Source of the DNA: CADCSY01 sp038255685
GTDB taxonomy: Bacteria; Actinomycetota; Acidimicrobiia; Acidimicrobiales; CADCSY01
DNA: 12,756 nt
Assembly (NCBI GenBank): GCA_038255685.1
Contig: JBBSLC010000087.1
Coordinates: forward strand, 1-12,756
Reading direction: 5' to 3'
The notes beneath the pieces are model-generated. The model was not told where the DNA came from. It was given only the letters and a program-made list of their open reading frames with translations, and searched no databases. The stretch's first letter is position 1; each line of letters begins with the position of its first letter. Shown piece after piece: positions 8,384 through 12,756 of the stretch. A program made the translations under genes and the position numbers.

Positions 8384-8836
8384 GTGAGCAGCGCATCGCA
8401 CGACCTCACGACGAGCACGTCCCGTGCCGTCAGCCCCACCGCCGAAGCACCCGTCTCGACCGGTGCCGCCCCTGCCGGCCCCGAGCGTGGAAAGACGACC
8501 ATCGCGCCGGGTGTGATCGCTGCGATCGCCAGGCAGGCGGCGTCGGAGGTCGACGGCGTGGAGGGCGTCGAGGCGACGGGGCTCGGAGGGCTCCTCGCCA
8601 CGTTGCGTTCGACGTCGTCGGGTGGAGCATCGGCCGACGTCGCTGCCCGCAGGGCGGCGATCGACCTTCGCCTCTCCATCCGATGGCCGCTCCCCGTGCA
8701 CCAGGTGACGATGGCGGTCCGGGAGCACGTCCGGCGGCGGGTCGGCGAGCTGACCGGCCACGTCGTGACCGACGTCGACATCGTCGTCGCCGACCTTCCG
8801 GGAGAGACCCGACGCAGCCGACCGAGGGTGATCTGA
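8384..8836 (+). CDS. Asp23/Gls24 family envelope stress response protein (copy 2)
   Basis: This is a second, diverged Asp23 protein of 150 residues. The first 36 residues are Ser/Thr/Ala/Pro-rich and probably flexible. The core then follows the family: GKTTIAPGVIAAIARQAASE (36-55), DGVEGVEATG (57-66), AAIDLRLSIRWPLPV (91-105), a helix with AVREHVRRRVGELTG (111-125) and VTDVDIVVADLP (128-139). It is more basic than copy 1 and ends in an Arg-rich tail. The GTG at 8384 is the only start in frame near the DUF2273 stop, with weak Shine-Dalgarno sequence, so translation is probably coupled to the upstream gene. The open frame extends upstream to 7871, but that part overlaps the J-domain and DUF2273 genes and is not coding. 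Its TGA overlaps the next ATG by one base. Confidence 0.9.
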   Translation: MSSASHDLTTSTSRAVSPTAEAPVSTGAAPAGPERGKTTIAPGVIAAIARQAASEVDGVEGVEATGLGGLLATLRSTSSGGASADVAARRAAIDLRLSIRWPLPVHQVTMAVREHVRRRVGELTGHVVTDVDIVVADLPGETRRSRPRVI

Positions 8837-9375
8837 TGGATGCCGTCCGCAGCACGAACCGGATCGTGAGCGCCCTGCTCGCACTGGCGCTCGCCGTCGG
8901 CGGGGTGGTGGTGGCGGTCGAGGTCGTCCTCGCCGCGCTCGGGCGAGAGCCCTGGCTGCTCCCCCACGACGGCTGGTTGGCAAGTGCTCGGGAGACCACC
9001 TGGGAGGACCGCAGCGCTCGCCTCCTCTTCCTCGCCTTGGCGCTGGCGGGCCTCGCACTGCTCGTCCTCGAGCTCGCTCGCCGCCGTCCGCCGGCGCTCG
9101 AGATGGCCTCGCGCGCTGATGGCGTCCGGGCGGACCTCGATCGCCACGGCATCGAGCGCTGGCTCGCGACCCGGCTGGGCGACGTCGACGGCGCGACCGC
9201 GGTGAAGGCGAAGATCGGACCACGCGCGGTCGACGTCACCGCTGAGACACCCCAGCGCGAGGTGGACGAGGTGCAGCAGCGCCTCGAGCGCACCGCGCAG
9301 GACCATCTGAACGAGCTCGACCTGGCACGACCGCTGGCGGCTCGCGCCAAGGTCACCTCGAGGAGGCAGACATGA
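8836..9375 (+). CDS. DUF6286-like membrane protein of the Asp23 operon
   Basis: This 179-residue protein has two hydrophobic helices, about 10-35 and 61-81, joined by a 25-residue loop. A cytoplasmic or soluble C-terminal domain of about 95 residues follows. This layout and the position between asp23 and amaP match the DUF6286-type proteins of actinobacterial Asp23 clusters (assigned from memory of the family). The soluble part has helix GVRADLDRHGIERWLATRL (96-114), strands VKAKIGPRAVDVTAET (123-138) and a long helix (141-162), recalling half of an Asp23 fold. ATG 8836 shares one base with the previous stop (TGATG), and its TGA overlaps the next ATG by 4 bp. It probably serves with the next gene product as membrane anchor for Asp23; the role is inferred. 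Confidence 0.8.
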   Translation: MDAVRSTNRIVSALLALALAVGGVVVAVEVVLAALGREPWLLPHDGWLASARETTWEDRSARLLFLALALAGLALLVLELARRRPPALEMASRADGVRADLDRHGIERWLATRLGDVDGATAVKAKIGPRAVDVTAETPQREVDEVQQRLERTAQDHLNELDLARPLAARAKVTSRRQT

Positions 9376-9950
9376 GGGCACTCGACCGCGTCAACCGCTT
9401 CGTCGTCACCCTGCTCGGCCTGTTGCTGCTCGGGATCGGTGGCTACGGCCTCCTCCGTGGCGCAGGAGCCCTCGGCGAGCAGCAGGCCGACGACCCCCTG
9501 CTGACGCCCGGGCTCGAGCGCTTCGTGGAGGAGAACCGGCAGTGGTTCTGGGCCGTCGTCACTGGCGTCTCGCTGCTGGTCGCGCTGGCCGCAGCGCGTT
9601 GGCTGAAGGAGCAGCTCACGTCCTCACCGTCCCTGTCGAGCCTGGCGGTCGCGACGGGCGACGGTCCCGGACGCAGCACCCTCGACACCGCCGCGGTGAG
9701 CGCAGCCGTGACCCGTGACCTCGAGGACGACCCCGACATCACCAGCGCTCGCGTGCGGGTGGTGCCCGCAGGCGATGCGATCGGCCTCGACGTGCGGGCA
9801 TCGGTGACCGACGACGGCGACGTGCACGCCGTCCGCCAGCGCATCGAGACCGACGTCCTCGAGCGGGCTCGGACGGCCCTCGGTCGACCCGACCTGCGAG
9901 CGACGGTCCGCCTCAAGCTCGGGGATCCGTCTGCGAGAACGGTCTACTGA
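9372..9950 (+). CDS. AmaP-like alkaline shock response membrane anchor protein
   Basis: AmaP fixes Asp23 to the membrane in Staphylococcus. This 192-residue protein has the expected plan: a short basic N-terminus (MRALDRVNRF), transmembrane helix 1 (about 9-32), a polar loop, transmembrane helix 2 (about 58-78) and a soluble C-terminal domain. That domain contains TLDTAAVSAAVTRDLEDDPD (103-122), strands VRVVPAGDAIGLDVRASV (128-145), a helix (151-169) and a final strand LRATVRLKL (175-183). This helix-strand-helix-strand pattern resembles the Asp23 core. AGGAGG at 9361-9366, 5 nt before the ATG, is a strong ribosome binding site. The gene overlaps its upstream neighbour by 4 bp and ends the operon; a hairpin lies downstream at 9963-9982. 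AmaP assignment rests on topology and context more than on a motif. Confidence 0.82.
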   Translation: MRALDRVNRFVVTLLGLLLLGIGGYGLLRGAGALGEQQADDPLLTPGLERFVEENRQWFWAVVTGVSLLVALAAARWLKEQLTSSPSLSSLAVATGDGPGRSTLDTAAVSAAVTRDLEDDPDITSARVRVVPAGDAIGLDVRASVTDDGDVHAVRQRIETDVLERARTALGRPDLRATVRLKLGDPSARTVY

Positions 9951-9962
9951 TCTGGGTGCGGT

Positions 9963-9982
9963 GTCCGACCGGCCTGGTGGAC
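9963..9982. terminator. Candidate bidirectional terminator hairpin after the AmaP-like gene
   Basis: GTCC (9963-9966) plus ACC (9968-9970) pairs with GGTGGAC (9976-9982), giving a 7-bp stem with one bulged G and a GGCCT loop. It lies in the 39-bp gap between the convergent stop codons of the AmaP-like and DedA-like genes. There is no T run. Confidence 0.35.
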
Positions 9983-9989
9983 CTCCGGC

Positions 9990-10703
9990 TCAGGGACGGT
10001 CCTCGGCCGGCGTCGAGCTGCCGCCGGGACCCTGCGCTCCACCGGCGCTGCCGTCTACGACCTCGTCCTCGAGCTCACCGAGCGCACTGAGCTCGTCGGT
10101 CCCCTTGCGCCTGTCCCACAGGGCTTGGCCCCCGATGACGACGATGCCGAAGATCGTCAGCGGCAGCTGGTAGTCGCCGATGAACCCGAGGATCGAGTCT
10201 CGAGGCCCGTCGAAGACATCGCCGACGTAGCGGAACAGCGCCAGCCGGGCGACCGTGCCCGAGAGGTTCAGCACGAGGAAGACCGCGGGTCGCATCCGAG
10301 ACGCGCCAGCGAAGAGGCAGATGTAGTTGTTCGGCGCGAGGAAGACGAGCGGGTACGCCGCCTTCCCGAAGAACCCTTCGGCGTCACGGAGGAACCGGCC
10401 GATCGACCCGCCGCGCCGGTCGACCCAGGCGAGGGCAGCCTCGCCGTACCAGTAGCCGAGCAGGTAGAAGAGCGGGTCGGAGACCAAGAGCCGGAGCGTG
10501 CCGACGACGTAGTACGACACGGCGTCGAGCGAGCCCGAGACGGCCAGCACGCTCGCGTTGCGGGCGTCGAGGGCGAGGAGCAGCAGCGGGTGCTCGGTCG
10601 CCAGGGTGGCGAAGAGCGCCCTGCCGACGTTGGATGCAACGACCAGGCAGCCGATCGGCACGAGGAGCAGGGTGAGGCGGCGTCGTCGCTTGGCCTCGTC
10701 CAC
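9990..10703 (-). CDS. DedA/VTT-like integral membrane protein, divergent
   Basis: This 237-residue membrane protein has hydrophobic segments near 10-33, 37-55, 60-83, 115-133, 139-158 and 170-192. Residues from 200 on form a hydrophilic acidic and Gly/Ser-rich tail. DPLFYLLGYWYGEAALAWV (76-94) resembles the DedA motif where a Gly-Tyr-x-x-Gly turn precedes an amphipathic helix. FAGASRMRPAVFLVLNLSGT (131-150) resembles the DedA block AGxxxMxxxxFxxxNxxG. DedA/VTT proteins move lipids or lipid carriers across membranes. The Arg residues usual in the intervening DedA motif (FxRFxPxxR) are absent here: the segment reads LVFLAPNNYICL (119-130). The assignment is therefore to a distant branch. The start is GTG at 10703; TAGGCT lies 6 nt upstream on the minus strand, suggesting leaderless transcription. 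It is divergent from the TetR1 gene. Confidence 0.72.
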   Translation of the reverse strand: MDEAKRRRRLTLLLVPIGCLVVASNVGRALFATLATEHPLLLLALDARNASVLAVSGSLDAVSYYVVGTLRLLVSDPLFYLLGYWYGEAALAWVDRRGGSIGRFLRDAEGFFGKAAYPLVFLAPNNYICLFAGASRMRPAVFLVLNLSGTVARLALFRYVGDVFDGPRDSILGFIGDYQLPLTIFGIVVIGGQALWDRRKGTDELSALGELEDEVVDGSAGGAQGPGGSSTPAEDRP

Positions 10704-10709
10704 GCGATG

Positions 10710-10715
10710 AGCCTA
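10710..10715 (-). promoter_or_regulatory. Candidate -10 element of the DedA-like gene
   Basis: On the minus strand TAGGCT (10715-10710) fits TANNNT and ends 6 nt before the GTG start at 10703, the geometry of a leaderless actinobacterial message. No convincing -35 is seen. CGATGAGCC at 10705-10713 on the plus strand matches 8 of 9 bases of the half-site in the TetR2 promoter. Confidence 0.42.
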
Positions 10716-10751
10716 GGTGGGGCGCTGCCAGGCCGACCGCCACCTCCGCAG

Positions 10752-10757
10752 TAGCCT
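10752..10757 (+). promoter_or_regulatory. Candidate -10 element of the first TetR gene
   Basis: TAGCCT fits TANNNT and ends 7 nt before the GTG at 10765, so transcription would start at or next to the start codon. This favours GTG 10765 over the upstream in-frame GTG 10717. No clear -35 is visible 16-18 bp upstream. Confidence 0.42.
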
Positions 10758-10764
10758 CGTTCCG

Positions 10765-11379
10765 GTGACGGATTGCACCTCGGCGGCGATCGGACATCCC
10801 CCGTCTCCGGCGAAGCACCGCATCCTGACCGCGACCTACACCTGCATCGCCCGGTCGGGCCTGGCTCGGGTCACCGTCGAGGATGCTGCCCGGGAGGCGG
10901 GCATCTCCCGCGCCACGGTGTACCGCCACTTCCCCGGCGGGCGCGACGAGCTCGTCAGGGAGACGGTCGGCCACGAGGTCGCCCACTTCTTCCTGGATCT
11001 CGCTGATGCCGTCGCCACGTCGTCGTCTTTTGCAGAGGTCCTGACCGAGGCGCTGCTGCACGCCCACGCTGCCGTGGCCGGCCACGAGGTCTTGCAGAAG
11101 CTGCTCGCAACAGAGCCCGACCGGCTGCTCCCGAACCTCTCGGTCGAGGCCAACCGGTTGCTGCCGCCGATCGCCGCCTTCCTGACGCCCCACCTCGAGG
11201 CAGAGGATCTCAGGTCCGACATCGAGGTGGATGCGGCTGCCGAGTACGTCGCTCGCATGGTGCTCAGCCTGGTGGGAGCGCCCGGGCGCTGGGACCTCAC
11301 CGATCGGGACGAGGTCGGCGAGCTCGTCCGTTCCGAGGTGCTCGCCGGGATCGTGGCGGGGGTCGCGCCCGGGCTGTGA
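10765..11379 (+). CDS. TetR/AcrR family transcriptional regulator 1
   Basis: This 204-residue protein is of typical TetR size. The N-terminal DNA-binding domain spans about 16-62, with the helix-turn-helix VTVEDAAREAGISRATVYRHF (about 37-57, shown in two parts: VTVEDAAREAG and ISRATVYRHF) followed by PGGRDEL. The C-terminal ligand-binding and dimerisation domain is all-helical and similar along its length to the next gene product. Shared blocks are GHEVLQKLLATEP (107-119), AAFLTPHLE (138-146), YVARMVLSLVGAPG (162-175) and LTDRDEVGELVRSEVLAG (179-195 region). The start GTG 10765 has no ribosome binding site but lies 7 nt after a -10-like TAGCCT, consistent with leaderless translation. The ligand is unknown. 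The gene is divergent from the DedA-like gene, which it might control, and is followed after 58 bp by its paralogue. Confidence 0.92.
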   Translation: MTDCTSAAIGHPPSPAKHRILTATYTCIARSGLARVTVEDAAREAGISRATVYRHFPGGRDELVRETVGHEVAHFFLDLADAVATSSSFAEVLTEALLHAHAAVAGHEVLQKLLATEPDRLLPNLSVEANRLLPPIAAFLTPHLEAEDLRSDIEVDAAAEYVARMVLSLVGAPGRWDLTDRDEVGELVRSEVLAGIVAGVAPGL

Positions 11380-11400
11380 CCGATGGCTCCCGGCTGGGGG

Positions 11401-11430
11401 TTGACGATGAGACGTAACCGTTCGTAGTGT
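11401..11430 (+). promoter_or_regulatory. Promoter of the second TetR gene (leaderless)
   Basis: TTGACG (11401-11406) and TAGTGT (11425-11430) are separated by 18 bp and match the housekeeping sigma consensus well. The -10 ends 7 nt before ATG 11438, so the message should be leaderless. This is the clearest promoter in the window. Confidence 0.7.
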
Positions 11431-11437
11431 CTCATCG
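11405..11437. promoter_or_regulatory. Inverted repeat overlapping the TetR2 promoter, probable operator
   Basis: CGATGAGAC (11405-11413) and GTCTCATCG (11429-11437) are perfect 9-bp inverted arms with a 15-bp spacer. They begin in the -35, cover the -10 and end at the base before the ATG. A dimeric TetR protein bound here would block transcription. Autoregulation by TetR2, possibly with TetR1, is the likely reading. Confidence 0.68.
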
Positions 11438-12085
11438 ATGCCCACGATCACCATGAGCGATGGCGCGACGCCAGGGACGTCGACCGACGGCGTCGAGCGC
11501 AGGGTGCTCGACGCCGCCATGCGCTGCCTGGCGCGGTGGGGCGTCGCCAAGACCTCCCTCGACGACATCGCTCGCGAGGCCGGTGTGAGCCGGGCGACGG
11601 TGTACCGGGCGTTCCCCGGTGGCAAGGACACCGTCCTCGACGCCATCGTCGCCGATGAGCTCGGTCGCTTCGCCGACGACCTCGCCGAGCACCTCGATGC
11701 GGCCGACGACCTCGAGGCGCTCCTCGTCGTCGGGATCACGTTCGCAGCGCGCACCCTGACCGGCCACGATGCCCTCCAGTACCTGCTCGTCCACGAACCC
11801 GAGCAGGTGCTGCCCCACGTGTCCTTCGGTCGCTTCGACCAGGTCCTCGCCGGGGCAGCTGCGCTCGTCGCCCCTCACCTCGCCCGCTTCGTCGGCGAGG
11901 AGCTGGCACTGCGGACCGGGGAGTGGGTCACCCGCCTCGTCCTCTCCTACACGATGTCGCCGAGCCCCTCCTACGACTTCACCGACGCTGCCGACGTCCG
12001 GCGGTTCACCCGCAGCTACCTGCTGTCCGGGCTCGACGACCGCTCGACCGCAGCACCCCCAGCACCTGCTCCACCACCCGCCTGA
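11438..12085 (+). CDS. TetR/AcrR family transcriptional regulator 2
   Basis: This 215-residue paralogue of the preceding regulator has its helix-turn-helix at about 39-60 (TSLDDIAREAGVSRATVY then RAFPGGKD). The ligand-binding domain has the same blocks as TetR1: GHDALQYLLVHEPEQVLP (109-126), AALVAPHLARFVG (141-153), WVTRLVLSY (163-171) and FTDAADVRRFTRSYLLSG (181-198). It ends in a Pro/Ala-rich tail (204-215). ATG 11438 fits the leaderless promoter; ATG 11453 (MSDGA) is a possible alternative. The gene stops 20 bp before the diiron protein gene, so the two are probably cotranscribed and controlled through the inverted repeat at 11405-11437. The ligand is not deducible. The shared N-terminal order REAG-SRATVYR-FPGG-D in both regulators suggests similar but not identical operator preference. 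Confidence 0.93.
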   Translation: MPTITMSDGATPGTSTDGVERRVLDAAMRCLARWGVAKTSLDDIAREAGVSRATVYRAFPGGKDTVLDAIVADELGRFADDLAEHLDAADDLEALLVVGITFAARTLTGHDALQYLLVHEPEQVLPHVSFGRFDQVLAGAAALVAPHLARFVGEELALRTGEWVTRLVLSYTMSPSPSYDFTDAADVRRFTRSYLLSGLDDRSTAAPPAPAPPPA

Positions 12086-12105
12086 CAACCCACCGAGGAG
12101 CCACC

Positions 12106-12756
12106 ATGGCCACCAACGAAGAGCTCATCGGCCGCGAGGACATCAACGACCTCGAAGCCATCCTCTCCATCTCCAACACCGAGGTCGACGCCACCGTCGC
12201 CCACGTCACCTCCCACTTCGACACGATCTTCACCTGGGACTACGAGAAGGGCGCCCGCCCGAAGCTGAACCGCCTGTACGAGAAGGCCAAGACCTCGATG
12301 TGGAACGGCGAGACCGACCTGGACTGGTCGATCGAGGTCGACCAGGAGGCCGTCGTCATCGCCAACCAGGGCGGCACCACGGGCATCGGCGGCCAGGGCA
12401 TGGACCTCACCGGCACCCCCTTCGCCAAGTGGACCGACAAGGAGTGGATCGAGCTCGGCATCGAGAGCCAGAACTGGACCCTCAGCCAGTTCATGCACGG
12501 CGAGCAGGGCGCCATGGTCTGCACGGCCCGCATCATCGAGAGCGTGCCGTGGATCGATGCCAAGTACTACGCGTCGACCCAGGTGATGGACGAGGCCCGC
12601 CACGTCGAGGTCTTCGCCAAGTACCTCGACACGAAGCTCTCCGGCCACTACCCGGTCAACGCCCACCTGAAGATGCTCCTCGACGACATCATCCAGGACA
12701 GCCGGTGGGACATGACCTACCTCGGCATGCAGATCATGGTCGAGGGCCTCGCCCTC
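12106..12756 (+). CDS. Ferritin-like diiron protein, 3' end outside window
   Basis: 217 residues are visible and the frame is still open at the window end. The protein is helical with diiron ligands of the ferritin-like superfamily: E133 in HGEQGAM (131-137), E163 and H166 in VMDEARHVEVFAKYL (160-174), and E213 in MVEGLAL (211-217). A second ExxH is expected beyond the window. Upstream blocks RLYEKAKTSMWNGETDLDW (56-74) and TLSQFMHGEQG are typical of a ferritin-like family of putative oxygenases/oxidases related in fold to ribonucleotide reductase R2 and AurF. The substrate is unknown; a storage ferritin is unlikely given the domain plan. ATG 12106 has GAGGAG (12095-12100) 5 nt upstream, a strong ribosome binding site. 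Its position directly after TetR2 suggests that it is the regulated enzyme, perhaps acting on a hydrophobic or aromatic compound sensed by the regulators (inference). Confidence 0.87.
   Translation, partial: MATNEELIGREDINDLEAILSISNTEVDATVAHVTSHFDTIFTWDYEKGARPKLNRLYEKAKTSMWNGETDLDWSIEVDQEAVVIANQGGTTGIGGQGMDLTGTPFAKWTDKEWIELGIESQNWTLSQFMHGEQGAMVCTARIIESVPWIDAKYYASTQVMDEARHVEVFAKYLDTKLSGHYPVNAHLKMLLDDIIQDSRWDMTYLGMQIMVEGLAL

Noticed and set aside
10717..10764. Upstream GTG start for the first TetR regulator
   Set aside because: It would place the proposed -10 element inside the coding region and adds 16 residues with no TetR similarity. GTG 10765 fits leaderless initiation.
10384..11754. Long minus-strand open frame opposite the TetR genes
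   Set aside because: It is antisense to two clear TetR genes, and its Arg/Ser-rich translation shows no recognisable domain.

Overview
The window is high-GC DNA, roughly 70% by eye, with GTG starts, 4-bp stop/start overlaps and several genes that look leaderless. Gene content (PNPase, M16 peptidase and dapB in one block; an Asp23/DUF2273/AmaP-type operon; tandem TetR regulators) points to an actinobacterium. Class Acidimicrobiia is my guess; that is an inference from style and order, not a database result.

Layout. (1) 1-5082, plus strand: the 3' part of pnp, an M16 zinc peptidase, prfC (release factor 3) and dapB. This is a housekeeping block for RNA turnover, proteolysis, translation termination and lysine/diaminopimelate synthesis. 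(2) 5096-6835, minus strand: a DUF885 putative metallopeptidase, convergent with dapB and separated from it by a small hairpin. (3) 6948-9950, plus strand: a compact seven-gene cell-envelope stress operon. It encodes Asp23, an Asp23-like protein, a small J-domain protein, a DUF2273 membrane peptide, a second Asp23, a DUF6286-like membrane protein and an AmaP-like membrane anchor. Its promoter region carries a SigB/SigF-like promoter candidate and a perfect 6-6-6 inverted repeat shared with the divergent DUF885 gene. (4) 9990-10703, minus strand: a divergent DedA/VTT-like membrane protein. (5) 10765-12756, plus strand: two paralogous TetR regulators and a ferritin-like diiron protein that runs off the window end. 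The second TetR promoter overlaps a perfect 9-bp inverted repeat, probably its operator.

How the parts work together. The Asp23 operon is the most system-like part. Five of its products share, or appear to share, an Asp23-like beta/alpha pattern, three are membrane proteins, and one brings a J domain (an Hsp70 co-chaperone module). This suggests a membrane-anchored envelope scaffold with a possible chaperone link. At the 3' end, TetR2 and the diiron protein are 20 bp apart and probably form one autoregulated unit. No tRNA, rRNA, CRISPR array, insertion sequence or prophage was seen, and no gene-free stretch exceeds 300 bp.
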